Source: Cryptomeria japonica
Taxonomy: Eukaryota > Streptophyta > Pinopsida > Cupressales > Cupressaceae
Assembly (NCBI RefSeq): GCF_030272615.1
Contig: NW_026729314.1
Location: 1 to 64,000, forward strand
Length of the DNA stretch: 64,000 nucleotides
Direction: 5' to 3'
The notes under the pieces: generated by a model
Seen by the model: only the letters and a program-made list of their open reading frames with translations
What the model was told of the DNA's origin: nothing
Database searches by the model: none
Part shown: in pieces, positions 1 through 11,712 of the stretch
Layout: each line of letters begins with the position of its first letter
How positions within the stretch are numbered: position 1 is the stretch's first letter
Program-made: the position numbers and the translations under genes

Positions 1-651
1 AAGACAAAGAAAATATCAGACTCCTTCCTTGCTTCCCTAGCTCAATACATCCCTGAGTTTCTTAGGAGATATGATAATAAAAAATTAATATACAAATTAT
101 CAAACCTCATGCTAAAGTAATCAAATCATGATTTAAAATAGATCATCCATCGTGTTGTGTTTGTACTAATTCTGATGTTGATTCTAACGAGCTTGATCCT
201 AATCCTAATGTTAAGTCTGATGATTGTCTTTGAAAATTTTGTTCTATGATGTTGAGGTGTGTTTTGATTTTTGTTTTGATGTGTTTTCCCTATTACTGGT
301 TGTCTATTTAGTGAAGCCTAAAGCGGTTTGTCTCTCTTCTCATTTAGATCAAGATTTTGCCCTTAGTTTTGACACAACCTTTTATTTTGGATGTATAAAA
401 TGAGTACCAATCCATGATGAGATGTTACTGCCATGCATGAGTATGCACAAGGCCCTTTTTTTGGATAGATATGAAAGAAGATAGTAGATATATGATGCTA
501 ACAAAATAGAATAGCCGATTTATCACAAATAACGCCTATTGCCAGGTTTTTACCACTTGCTTTAATTGCAACTTTTTTTATTTTTATTTTTGTGGTTTTT
601 TTTTTTTTTTTTTTTTTTTATTTTAACTTGCTTTTGTGTGCATTGGATAAC
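1..651. other. Non-coding flank with poly(T) run
   Basis: No supportable gene. A run of about 24 T occurs near 596-619. Because the adjoining gypsy remnant reads leftward, this stretch lies 3' of its integrase and may be decayed 3' untranslated or LTR sequence. I could not identify an LTR end. Confidence 0.4.
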
Positions 652-1281
652 TCATATGTAGAACCTCTTGACATGGACATTGTTCATAGGTTCATCAAAC
701 AAGTATCCTTTTGATGTAGATAGATGATATGCCCTAGATCCATATGCTGAGATGATGATAAATGGACCAAGCCAGGTTGGTTCAAACTTGCCCTTCTTTT
801 CTCGATCTTGTAGATTGTGAGGATTTTCTTTTAGTACCAAGTCACCAGCCTGAAACATTCTTGACTTCAATCTGCGGTTATAATTTCTGGATATCAATTG
901 TTGATATGCTTTTAGATGATCAAAAGCATGCTGACGATGTTCATCTATTAGCTCTAATTCTTGTAGTTTGTTGACCGTGTATTCTTCATCAGGGACGAGT
1001 CCTCTTAGTAACACTCTGAGTGAAGGCATCTCGACCTCAATGGGTAAAATGGATTATGATCCATATATAACTGCGTATGGTGTTTCTCTTATAGGGGTAG
1101 AGATACTAGTTCGATATGTCCATAAGGCAGGGTTGAGTTGGACAAACCAATCTCAACCAAAATCGTTCACTATTTTCTTCAGGATTTTCAAAATGGTTTT
1201 ATTTGAAGCTTTTGCTTGGCCATTCCCCTGAGGATAATAAGGTGTGGAGAAGTGATGCTTGATATGGAATCTTTCACATAG
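652..1281 (-). pseudogene. Integrase core end and C-terminal domain, gypsy
   Basis: The minus frame contains [12 protein letters not shown], the conserved region ending the integrase core, then LWTYRTSISTPIRETPY and PIEVEMPSL. It continues into a basic C-terminal domain with FQAGDLVLKE and FEPTWLGPFII (a GPY/F-like module). These motifs are diagnostic for Ty3/gypsy integrases, which insert the cDNA into the host chromosome. At least two in-frame stops interrupt it (FG*DW and YGS*SI), so it is non-functional. The longest open piece covers 652-1029. Confidence 0.85.
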
Positions 1282-1740
1282 TTATTTCACATCTTGGTTC
1301 TTGAAGAGTCTACCATTATACGTGATAATGGAACTAGGAATTCCATACCGATAGATAATGTAATTCAAAATGGAGGATATTTGTTTGCCAATGATAGTGG
1401 TTAATAGAACAACTTCAATCCACTTTGTGAAATATTTAGCGGATATGATTATGAACTTGTGTCCATTTGAGGAGGAGGGATGGATCTTACCTATGAGGTT
1501 GAGTCGCCACTGAAAAAATGCCCATGATGTTGTGAATGGATACAACTCTTATGTTGGTGCATGCATAAGATTCCCATGGATCTGACATTTTTGACACTTT
1601 TTAGCAAATTGATTGGACTCTTTTTCCATGTTTGGCCAATAGTATCCTAGTCTCAATAGTTTCTTGGCTAAGGTAGGACCACTTGAATGCATACATAGAT
1701 ACCTTCACGAACCTCTTGTAAAGTGGTTTTAGATTCATTA
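1282..1740 (-). pseudogene. Integrase zinc-binding motif and core start, gypsy
   Basis: Minus-strand translation gives an H2C2-type segment (GYYWPNMEKES followed by CQKCQ) and then the start of the catalytic core with IGKIHPSSSNGHKFII and KYFTKWIEVV. The order zinc finger then core matches a gypsy integrase and continues the downstream part at 652-1281. Stops (for example after MHAPT) and substitutions at normally conserved residues indicate long decay. Confidence 0.8.
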
Positions 1741-1999
1741 CTTTCCAGACATCTAAGGAGATTACCATCAAGACCTTGTCAGTATAGCGTATCGGCTGTT
1801 AGAGTGTAATAGACTATTTAACGGATAAAGTTTAATTTTTGGTTTCAGGATAGATCAGGTGGAAGGGTATTGTATTTTAGATAAGTATAGATATTCCCAT
1901 ATATTGGAGATTCAGAACCAACTAGGTGGCATATGACTTGAGAATCAATATTATCATAGGTAGGGGAAAACAATTGTTCCACTAGGAACTCGTATGATT

Positions 2000-2410
2000 C
2001 TATCTTTTTGAAATTTTTAGAAGAGAGGCAATGGTTTCCATGGCATGTGCAACTTTGTTGTCTAGCCTTGGAATTTGTTCAAAGGTAATATTGATAAAAT
2101 ACTTCTTGAAATCATCAACCATTCTTTTGTATGGAATTAGCTTGTCATCCTTTATTTGATAGTAATCATTGACTTGATTGATGACTAATTGAGAATCGTC
2201 AAAGACTTGTAGCTCTATGATTTTCCACTCCACTGCTAGTTTGATACTTGTGACCAGAGCTTCATATTCAGTTATATTGTTGGTGCAAGTGAACATCAAC
2301 CTGTAAGATCTAGGGAGTGTGTGTCCCTGAGGAGTGACAAATAGGATTCTAGCACCCGATCCATGATTTGTATAGGAACCAACAAAGTAGAGTATCTATG
2401 GTTTTGTTGT
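2000..2410 (-). pseudogene. RNase H domain remnant, gypsy
   Basis: The minus-strand frame holds SYTNHGSGARILFVTPQG and TNNITEYEALVTSIKLA, then FDDSQLVINQV. These are the glycine-rich first strand, the E-containing helix and the D-containing strand of RNase H, the enzyme that removes RNA from the RNA-DNA hybrid during reverse transcription. The domain ends with RLDNKVAHAM, the usual position of the last conserved residues. Its upstream part is broken. Confidence 0.8.
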
Positions 2411-3811
2411 AACTACCAGGACATATGTATCTAGAAGAGATTGAAGGCCCTTGCTCACTAGGCCTGGATCTACTAATCCACCAATCCCATCAAATAATCT
2501 AGAAAATATAGTTTTATATTAGCAGGTAAGAGTTAAATATCTTTCCTCTAGTTTAATCATCTATTCCCATCCATTCGGTATTTAGCTCAATCTTAAAGAA
2601 AAGATTAGGCCAAGTTTGATTTGATTAAGGGACCAAGCAGATGAAAGTCACTCGATTACAAGCGATCAATTGTATAAAATTCAAATTTGATTTCTATCCA
2701 TACTTCACAAGCGACAGCTAGTTCAGAGCTCCATTTAGCAGCTTTGTGAATCACTGTTAATGTTGTTCATCCCAATTGTTCATGCCATCACCAAAAAAAA
2801 CCAACAAAATCTAAATGATGTAAATGAAACCCACAATCTTTATTTTAAGTACTTGAGTACCAAGGGGCACTGTTGTTTGGGCTACATGCTAGAATAGACA
2901 AAAAATAAATTGGTATTATATTTATTATTGGGTGTTGGAGTTGATTGGAACATGTTTTTCAAGATTTATTAAAGAGTATTGAAGAAATTAAATTTAGTCA
3001 AAATTGAATGGATACATTGGAATTTGTGCCAAGACAACTTATATTCACAATTGATTAAGAGTCCTAAAAAATTCTTGAATAAATTGTAGTGAAAGTATAC
3101 TATTAATGTCTAGGTAGTCATTTTAAAAAATGATTGTCAATTCAAACCGCATGCCAATGGTTCATCTATGCACTGTGCAAAATCAATTCCTCAAGTTATA
3201 AAGGCCAAATTTGCACCAATTGCTCAAGCGTTTGGAATAACTTCTTTTGAATTATAAAAATCTAATTATCAATTTTTTTCCATTGTGATTATCATAAAAC
3301 TATGAATACTTCCCATGTGCAATTGACGTTTTCATGAAAACAAAATTTGAATATTGTCACTTAGTTGTGAGTTGTGATTTTATGTTTTGTGTGGATGTGT
3401 AAGCCTAGAGTGAGCATGTTCATCTTGTAAGCTACAAGACCACCTAAGAGTCATCCATGCATGCAAGTGAATCTAGAAGTTCACATTCCCTAGGATTCTA
3501 AATCTTATAATAATTTACACATCGCATCGAATGACGGCTTACGAAATAGAGTATATAGAGGGAACAAGCATTTTATATTTAATCTAATTTTTTCTATACT
3601 TGCATTCTATGACCTCATGTTTCTTTTGTGGTCAATGTTTCCCATAGGTGCCTTTTGTTGCTCCTCAATGCCTATTGTTGGTTGCATGCATGATCACACC
3701 TTGCCCTCTTGTGCTTGGTTACAGGACATGACCCATTGCTAATAATCTCCAACTATTATATTTGAAAAAAAAAATTATATAATGCATAGTGGATACTAAA
3801 TTTTGTTTTAT
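2411..3811. other. Intergenic, no supportable feature
   Basis: AT-rich sequence with stops in all frames. The first 300-400 bases may be further decayed gypsy sequence upstream of the RNase H domain, but I see no reverse-transcriptase motif. Confidence 0.4.
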
Positions 3812-4165
3812 AGAATAAAGTTGGAAAGTTTTCCTCTTTTATTCTATAAGACAGCTGGAAATGATAATAACAATATTTTAAAAATAGAATGTAAATTTAA
3901 TAAAATAAAGATTGAAAGTTTCCCTCTTTTATCCTATAAAATCGTAATAGAAATCATTTTTAAATTTAGAATGTAAATTTAATTTTATAAAATAAAGACT
4001 AAAAAATACTTTCTTTTATCCTATAAAATCGTAATAGAAATCATTTTTAAATTATAAGGTAAATTTAATTTTATAAAATAAATATTGAAAGTATCCCTCT
4101 TTTACTCTATAAAACAGTTTGAAAATGATAATGATAAAAAAATATTTCCAATTTTAAAAAACTAG
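3812..4165. repeat. Four tandem units of about 85-90 bp
   Basis: The block 'AAATAAAG..GAAAGT..CCCTCTTTTATCCTATAAAA' recurs four times, starting near 3812, 3902, 3990 and 4075. The second and third units share TCGTAATAGAAATCATTTT and are nearly the same; the outer two are more diverged. This is a short diverged AT-rich tandem array with no coding potential. Confidence 0.7.
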
Positions 4166-4249
4166 CAATCGCACCTTGGTGTGCAATGGGTACACCGAAG
4201 ATGTATGGAATGTGAATTATAGAAAAGTTTGGTCTATTATTTGTATACA

Positions 4250-4660
<411 letters not shown>

Positions 4661-5099
4661 TCAGAAAGTATTTTGTCTTAAGAAATTGTATAAGTGGGAA
4701 AGGGCACTAAAGGACGGTGCATGTGTGACAAAAAATTAAAATAAGGCTATTACGTCAACTACAAATAATTTAATATTTTGTTAAAATTGTAACCATTGGT
4801 GCAAAGATTTACCAGAGGTAAAGCCACCATACTAGGTGTCAACCTTTGTCAGCACCTTCATTAATAATTCTATTACAAATTGGCCCATACATATCCCTTT
4901 CCCTCTCCCTTTATATCTCTTCTTTTTTCTTTCACTTATGTTTGGTTCCTTATAAATGAATGCATGGTTTATTTATAGTTATCATTTTCTTCATTGGGAC
5001 CATTGTCACATAAACAACATTGTTTTATAAATGGCCTATCAATTGACCTTATGTACTACTCAAATATATCCAAAAAAAGACCATTTTTTTGTGATTAAT

Positions 5100-5525
<426 letters not shown>

Positions 5526-6027
5526 TTTTGTTTCAAAATAAATCATTCAACTATTGGATCTCCTAGAGATTTGTTCTAGAGTCAAGGAAACAGTCTGAGC
5601 TGTTTGTCAAAATTTTCTAAGTCATTGTTGTGGTGTTAATGAAAAATAATGATTTTGCCTGAGTGAATGGTTTAGGTTGATTGTAGGCTAAATTAGATGT
5701 GATGATACAAACCTATTTCAATCTCACAATAAGTGTAGAGAGTTTAGGAACAAGAAGCCCATTATACTATGGCTCCATAAAAGATGCATTCTCAATTGCT
5801 GCTTCTTTGTCATGTATTGTTATGGAACCAAGCCAAAGAGATAATCATGTACATATGGCGGAAAGAAAGGCAAAGTGACAATTGATTTTGTATGGTAGAA
5901 ATCACAAAATCCATGTTGGTCAAGACATAAATCGTTGCTCACCTTCTTTCTAATGTTTGTGATTTCACTTACACTAAATTTATTAACCAATAATTCATAA
6001 AAGCTTTATCTCTAGTAAAAATATATA
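5526..6027. other. Intergenic, no supportable feature
   Basis: No ORF of note, no RNA gene signature and no clear repeat boundary until the TIR element begins. Confidence 0.4.
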
Positions 6028-6464
6028 GGGGAAAGGACCCAGTAGTTGAGAGCGTTCCAATTCTTGTGATAGAAGTTTTTGATTTAATACCCCCATACTT
6101 GTTGATTTAATGTCCAACCTTTGTATAATATTGCACCAATAGTTGTATGATAAGTACCAATAATTGAATGAAATATACCATTTGTTGTGAAAAGTAACCA
6201 ATCATGTGATGCCACATCAGCTGTACAAGTATTGGGGCCCTTTTGCACACCTATTGGTCTCACTTTTTTGGGGGGCTGTTTTGGACACCTTGGCAAAAAG
6301 CATGCTGATGTGGCATCATATTTGATGATGTGGCCCTGAAACCTTAGCTATAAGCAGGGGACTTGCCAAGTAAGCTACTGTAAAAAAATTGGAGTGATTT
6401 GAAATTTCCATGTAAGATTTTGAAAAGCGTGAAGTTAGGGTGCACAACTACTGGATCCTTTCCC
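6028..6464. mobile_element. Small TIR element (MITE-like)
   Basis: The left end GGGAAAGGACCCAGTAGTTG and the reverse complement of the right end, GGGAAAGGATCCAGTAGTTG, match at 19 of 20 positions, giving terminal inverted repeats about 437 bp apart. The interior has repeated ACCAATAGTTG-like motifs and no transposase. The extent and TIRs fit a non-autonomous DNA transposon. A target duplication could not be fixed, so the superfamily is open. Confidence 0.65.
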
Positions 6465-6919
6465 TACCCCTTATAAAATTCCTAGTGTCAAATAGAATTC
6501 CATGTTAATTACAAACGATAACAAAAAGAGGCGACTTAAAAAATTAAGCATAAAGTGGTACAACTTTCCACCAACAAAAGATGTGTTGCTATCAAGTTTC
6601 ACACAAATTCGTCCATAGTATCCCACCCTTAAAAGTAGATTGCCATCTCACGAAAGAGACTTGAATTATTATTAAGACTTAATGATGTCATTTACTTTTG
6701 TATATGGTGTTCTATTTGTAAAGATTCAAAAGTAATTGTGTTAATGTAAAGGATAAAGACTACAAATCTCACACTTATTTACATTCACAGAGGCTGTATT
6801 TAGCTGTTTGGAGATCTTCCAAAGTTGCAAATCTCTTTATTGTGATCTGTGATATAGTGGGTGTGGAGATGGCAGGAACAACATAAAACAACATTGATGC
6901 CCTACTTTTGGCTGTGATA
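6465..6919. other. Intergenic, no supportable feature
   Basis: AT-rich sequence between the TIR element and the short secreted-peptide-like frame. No clear TATA box or coding frame could be supported. Confidence 0.35.
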
Positions 6920-7189
6920 ATGATGGTGTTCATGATATCATCGGTTTTCGCTGCGGAGGTAGATGCGCCCAACCCATCTCCGATTACAGGCGCTGCTTAT
7001 TTGGCGGGGGCTCCATCTTTAGCAGTTGGTTTTGTGGGATCTCTCATTGTGTTTCTTCCACTGAATGTTATTTCCATTACCAGGAGGGCTCTGCTATCAT
7101 ACATAGCTTGTAAAGACCCATTTACAAATCAAGAACTTCATAGATTGATCGCTTCTTTCATCAGACACAAACCAGAAGAAATAAAGTAA
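6920..7189 (+). pseudogene. Arabinogalactan-peptide-like ORF, probably decayed
   Basis: From the ATG at 6920 the frame starts with a short hydrophobic leader (MMVFMISSVFAA), then EVDAPNPSPITGAA, then small residues and a hydrophobic stretch (VGFVGSLIVFLPL). That order (signal peptide, short Pro-rich core with Ala-Pro/Ser-Pro pairs, C-terminal hydrophobic GPI-type signal) is the layout of plant AG-peptides, tiny glycosylated cell-surface proteins. Normal AG-peptides stop right after the hydrophobic tail. Here the frame runs on for about 45 unrelated residues, and the signal peptide looks shortened, with a stop upstream in frame. I read it as a degraded or mis-ended copy. Chance resemblance is possible because the family is defined mostly by composition. 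Confidence 0.35.
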
Positions 7190-7382
7190 GTGAGAAAGAA
7201 ACAACGCAGGGATGAAAGATGGCTTCATCCATGACAATCAAGATTGCAATTTTTGCCTTCAAATCACTTATCTGCCTGCAAACCGTTCTGGTTACATTGA
7301 TTCGTTCTAGACGAAAACTAACGCAATTGCATTTTTCTGGAAGGAGCTACGAAAAGAAAAGAGGAGGCCGTATTTAGCAAAA

Positions 7383-7475
7383 ATGGCGAAGAGAGAGGAA
7401 GGGGCTATGGGATTTGAGGGCTCTTTGCCTGTGATAGCAGACAAATTAGGGGAAGAGGAGAGATTTGTACTGTAA
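7383..7475 (+). pseudogene. Possible N-terminal fragment of a small EF-hand protein
   Basis: A 30-codon frame contains MGFEGSLPVIADKLGEE. The pattern 'F..-LPV-A-KLG-E' resembles the N-terminal segment of small plant calcium-binding proteins of the KIC/PBP1 type. It stops a few residues later and no EF-hand loop follows. It would be a 5' fragment only. The match rests on about 15 residues from memory and may be coincidence. Confidence 0.2.
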
Positions 7476-7659
7476 AAATGAAACAAAGAAGAGGAGCGAC
7501 CCTACGAACGCATGCAGTTTTCATGCTGAGTGGGTAGGCAATGACGGGGCAATTACCGGGCAACATCAATATACGCTGACGGAAAGTGAATCAACGGTTA
7601 AAGACAGTGCAATCGTCTTGCACTCTCTCTCAATCATCGTGGACCGTTGATGGATAAAA

Positions 7660-8122
7660 TGAGTTTGTCAATCTCATATAGGGTAGCCTTCGGCGTAATA
7701 AAGATTGAATGATTTCCTAATTTTTTTCTATAAAACTATTGGGAGGTGATAATACAATTCATTTTCATTTAATTATGTTTTAAGATAGAAATAAATGGTT
7801 TTAAAATTACTTTTTTTTTTTTAAGAATAACTTATAGTATTTTAAAATTATCTTCTACTATCTTAAACACGAGCTTTAAAAAGAACATAATTATGATAAA
7901 TCTACTTTATTTTAAAAAAATATATGTTAAATAAATTTTTTTATTCAATATATTGAATAAGTTGTGTTTAATTTATTTTTGAATATGTTAATTTAATTTA
8001 TAAACTAAAAAATATATAAAAAAATATTTATATGTATTTTAAATAGAATAATAATAATAGAACTTCTATTATTTTCTTAACTAAATTTTATCTTTTTAAT
8101 TTTTTTTTTTAACTATTAAATC
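7660..8122. other. AT-rich intergenic sequence
   Basis: Very AT-rich with T- and A-runs and no coding frame. It forms the insertion target of the SINE, whose left target duplication begins at 8123. Confidence 0.5.
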
Positions 8123-8140
8123 AAAACTACTTTCGTCAAT

Positions 8141-8449
8141 GGGCACTTGGTCTATTGGTGAAGTTGAATGGTTCCAAATGAGCCCACCAGGGATCAAGTC
8201 TTGTTGAGTGCAAGGCTCCAACATCATAAAGTATGAGGCCGGGATCGTGCCCCGGGCGAATTTGGCGGGAATGGATACCCCTCAGTCCTTGGCTCTTAGC
8301 CGAAGAGGTTCAGGCTATTGGCTCGTGCCCCTGTATCAGATGGAAAATATTAATGTGTGAAGGCCCTCGCTGGGATGGCAACTCACGGGCTTCATGCCCT
8401 TGTCGGGCTGTCGTGCTCGTTAGTCTGGACCTCCATTAAAAAAAACAAA
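8141..8449 (+). mobile_element. tRNA-derived SINE
   Basis: The element starts with a tRNA-like head. An A box TGGTCTATTGG lies at 8148-8158 and a B box GATCAAGTC at 8192-8200. Their starts are 44 bases apart, the spacing seen in tRNAs, and both fit the RNA polymerase III consensus (TRGYNNANNNG and GWTCRANNC). A GC-richer body follows and the 3' end is an A-rich tail (about 8437-8453). Flanks carry a direct repeat AAAACTACTT at 8123-8132 and 8450-8459 that may extend imperfectly to about 17 bp. The GC content is far above the surroundings. No protein is encoded; a 68-codon frame inside is fortuitous. Mobilisation would depend on LINE enzymes in trans. Confidence 0.85.
8148..8200 (+). promoter_or_regulatory. 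RNA polymerase III internal promoter (A and B boxes)
   Basis: A box at 8148-8158 and B box at 8192-8200, both matching the consensus with tRNA-like spacing, form the type 2 Pol III promoter of the SINE. Confidence 0.8.
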
Positions 8450-8585
8450 AAAACTACTTCTTTCCAATTTTAGTTTCCTATTCTTGAAATGATCTAAAAG
8501 CATATATTATAACATAACATTTTTCAAGGATCCAATTTTATACGAATGAAAGCTAGCTACAATTTGTTCAATACTGGGTCCAATA

Positions 8586-9967
8586 GAAAATTCAACTAAT
8601 AGAACAAGAACGACATGCCATAAAAAAGAAGAGTCGTCAGTGCGAGCATCATCTAATATGTTCATTCTTAAAAGATGAGATATTTTTTTTTAATTTGTAT
8701 TTACATTTTCATTTGAACAACACCCAAAGGTTCTACATTCAAAAAAAAAAATGCAATTACAATAGTAACAAATCTAGGACCATATACATACATCAGATGC
8801 TTTCAATAAATCCTCATTAGTATGAGAAACATATATGCAAGTCTGATCCCTTACTAGCAGCAAAGGTGTTGTCACCACTCCAATTTGTTAAAAAAAATGA
8901 ACTTTCAACATACAAAATAAATGGTAAACCATGCAATCACTTTAGTCTCAAGAATATTATTTTTCAAATGGGAGAACTTATAAAGATAATATCTCTTACT
9001 AGAATTTACAAATAACTTTCATTCGGGATTAAAGCATTAAAGGTGACTATTTTTCTCATGATAAATACCTCAATCAGTGCTCTAGTAGTCGAATGAAGGA
9101 GAGTATATTGTTCAAATGGATAGCCACTAACTTGTTCACCAAATTGTTTTAAATAATGTAAGTATAAGGAAGACTTCATCTTCTAATTAAAAATAATATA
9201 AGGAAAACTTACAAATTATGTAACTTCTCTTCTAGTTAACAATAATATTAATAACTTCCTTTTAACTAAACACGATAATTGTTTCGAATGGAGAGCGAGA
9301 GCGGGAATGGATGTAGGGGTGGAACTAGGGTTTCTGATGAAGCTGCTGAGGATATAGAAGATTGTGACGATGATGGAGAATTTGTGCCTTGTTTTTGTTT
9401 GGCCCCCTCCTTCACTTCTTACAGTCTGTTGGGTGGTTGTGAGAGCGGATGTGGGAGCGGTTGCAGAGGTGCAGTCTAGCCCGTTGGAGAAATCACAGGT
9501 GCTTTGGCAGTCGGTTTTAGGGGTTTTGTAAGCTTTCTCCCTTTGTGCAATGGGCGTGGCAGTTGGGCTTTGATCTATCCTAGCTGCTATTTGTTGTTGT
9601 GGATCCTCTATAGAGGGTTCATTTGCTTGCAGAACCATGTTTCTCTTTATCTCTCATGCCCTTTTTGTTGGCCATTTGGTGGAATTGATTATGTGTTGCA
9701 TTGATGTTTTGTCATTGATGCCAACACTAGCTGTTTGGATCCTTTACCAACACCCTTCTGGTCCCGATAGGTTGAGTGGTTTTTGGTTAACTTTGATCCA
9801 ACATGATCTGCTAGGCTCCGGTATAGTCTGGTGATGGAATTGACTTGTTCGTGATACGCATACTCATATTTGGTCAATTGGTTTTGGTCTAGAGATCGGA
9901 TGCTATCCTGCTTGCTTAGAAAATTGGTTTCTAGTTCCGGCGAGGGTTTCACCGATAGAGCTTTTGG
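8586..9967. repeat. 1.38-kb direct repeat, copy 1
   Basis: This segment matches 12755-14136 in the same orientation over its full length with only scattered differences. The offset is 4169-4170 at both ends, so there is almost no net indel. The shared unit begins with GAAAATTCAACTAATAGAAC and ends near ACCG/AGC..CTTTTG. It does not begin with TG and end with CA, so it is not an LTR pair as such. It spans a non-coding part, a 140-codon frame and the first 270 bases of an LTR-like sequence. Confidence 0.85.
9288..9704 (+). pseudogene. Unrecognised ORF, broken copy
   Basis: From ATG 9288 the frame parallels the intact 138-codon frame at 13458-13874 but is interrupted by a TAG after about 63 codons (near 9477), where the other copy has a CGA. 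The start is Ser/Glu/Gly-rich with an acidic patch, the middle is Cys/Gly-rich and the C-terminal half is hydrophobic and aromatic. I do not recognise the family. The frame ends inside an LTR-like start, which argues that its 3' end is not an authentic gene end. Confidence 0.3.
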
Positions 9968-10880
9968 TGGAGATATTTGATGAATTGCGTAAGTGCTGTT
10001 GGTGCAGCTTTTGGTGGAGTTTTAGGAAGCTATTGTTGATCATGTTCTAGACTTGGCTGATGGAGATCATTGCTGAAGCGTGTGGACCTATATTGGGTCT
10101 CGATTGATCTAGATTATGGACTGACTTTAATGTAACGTGTGGATAGGACCTATTGATGTATTTCTAAGATGTCTTATGTATTGATATTATTTGTTTGTTC
10201 TAAGGCCGGCATGGTTTGTAATTATGTAATTGGTTTATTGCCTGGTGGCTGACCTGATTGTTTATGGTCGAGGGTTTTGTATAAATAGATGTAAGATCTC
10301 ATTGTAGATCATCATGGTTATTGTTAGAGGTCATGGTCAAGGAATGTAATGTGCAAATTTTGTAATATTATTCAAGAAGAGGAGTCGGTCGATCATTAGA
10401 GATTGAATTGGGTTTATGTAAGAGGATTTAGTCCTCCGATATTGAGCTTAATCAGAACTATACTCAGGCATAGGAGATACTATCTTTTGCAGTTCAACAC
10501 TTCTCCAGATTGTAGTCTAGATTTATATATAGTTAGTGAGGCTCCTTTTGTGATGAGCAGTGCACTCTAGGCTGCTGGCCTTCCTGCAAGTGCAGGCTAC
10601 TCAATTGTAATTCACATACTTACTGCAAAAGTATTATCTGACAGTGGGTAGGATTCCCACCGTGGTTTTTCCCTTTACCAGGTTTTCCATGTACAAATCT
10701 TGGTGTCATGTGGATGGTATTTATTCTGCGATATTGTTTTTGCTTAATTGGTTTAACTGCTATTCTGGTATTAATGTTTTGGGTTCCGGTATTAAAGTTC
10801 AAATCGCTAATGGTTTCAATAATCTGTGACAACCGATTCACCTCCCCTCTTAGTTGTCTTCCGATTATTTGAACTATCTA
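9694..10880 (+). mobile_element. LTR-like segment (copia-type style)
   Basis: It begins TGTTGCATTGATG and soon reads TTGTCATTGATGCCAACAC, a common opening of plant copia-type LTRs. A TATAAATAG box sits at 10280-10288. Near the end ACCGATTCACCTCCCCTC resembles the G/C-run and GAATC signature seen near other LTR ends in this window. No PBS follows, so it is a solo or partial LTR. The right end is approximate and no clean 5-bp target duplication was found. Its first 273 bases recur at 13864-14136. Confidence 0.5.
10280..10288 (+). promoter_or_regulatory. TATA box of LTR-like segment
   Basis: TATAAATAG on the plus strand, about 590 bases inside the LTR-like segment, in a context typical of the LTR U3/R junction. 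Confidence 0.45.
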
Positions 10881-11712
10881 ATGCTTTTTCCTCCCGATCT
10901 CTATTGTGCCATTGCTTCTTCTTAGTTGGGGTTGGTGCCTTTTCTGGAGGGGGAGGAGATGAGGCAGGTGTGTGGGCTTCGATGTATGTTGTTGCTTATG
11001 GGGTTTGGGTCTTAGGGGTGTGTGCTCCTGCTTCGTGGGCCTTCCTAGGTTCATCTATTCGTTGCTTCTATTATGGGTCAGAAGGATTGTTTTGGACAAG
11101 GGCGGTGCTTTTTTTTTGGCTTTCCGGCATCTTGGTCGTTGGACGGGTTCAAATGTTGGAGGGGACCTCTAATTGGGAGGTTTTCCTGTCTTTATTTCAT
11201 CTCCTTTTTGGGTTTCTTCTTGATGTGTGTGGTCATGCCTCTCTTCCTATTTTTCTCAAAGGATTCCAAGGTGTTCTTTAGGCTGCCATCTTTCAACCTT
11301 TCTTAGACGGTCCTATTGAGGTGGACCATTCTTCTCGCCATGGGAAGATTTGTGGGTTGAGTATGTTGGGATGGCTTCTAGTTCGGGATTTGGATGCCCT
11401 TCTTTTTGAGGCTGGTGGTGCTTATCTTTCTCTTTCCTTGATGTAGGGTTTTTCTCCCCTTTCTCCTATAGAGGTGGAGACCTTGGAGGAGCTTGCAACT
11501 AGAAATCTATTTGGATCAGGCCTCTTCTTTTGTGCAAGGTTTTGGGAGCCTTTTCAAAACCCAACTGTCCTACAAAGATTTGTGGTTCCATCTTTTGGCT
11601 GCTCGACCTTGGTTCATGGTTAGAAGCTCTGCTCTCTCTATTGATGGATTCCTTCTTTTAAACCCCTATTGGGGTGGATAGGAGCTTTGCTGTTAGAGGT
11701 ATGACTTCCAGA
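10881..11712. other. GC-richer block of unknown origin, left half
   Basis: This block is clearly richer in G and T than the surroundings and has several overlapping open frames (for example 10826-11281), none with a recognisable domain. It continues across the hAT-like element into 12536-12754, as shown by the element's target duplication. It could be a decayed LINE ORF1 or another TE leader. A weak run (GPIEVDHSS) recalls LINE ORF1 domains but is not enough to call. Confidence 0.35.

Larger units (their letters stand above)
652..2410 (-). mobile_element. Ty3/gypsy retrotransposon remnant (RNase H-integrase)
   Basis: Read on the minus strand, this segment carries an RNase H domain followed by the integrase zinc-binding motif, catalytic core and C-terminal domain. 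That is the end of a Ty3/gypsy pol polyprotein. The RNase H lying directly before integrase, with a TNNITEYEAL motif, resembles the extra RNase H of the plant Tat/Ogre type lineages; this lineage call is inference. Several stop codons and frame changes show it is dead. Neither LTR, protease nor reverse transcriptase is recognisable in the window. Confidence 0.85.

Noticed and set aside
8233-8439. 68-codon ORF with high GC
   Set aside because: It lies wholly inside the SINE, which is non-coding.
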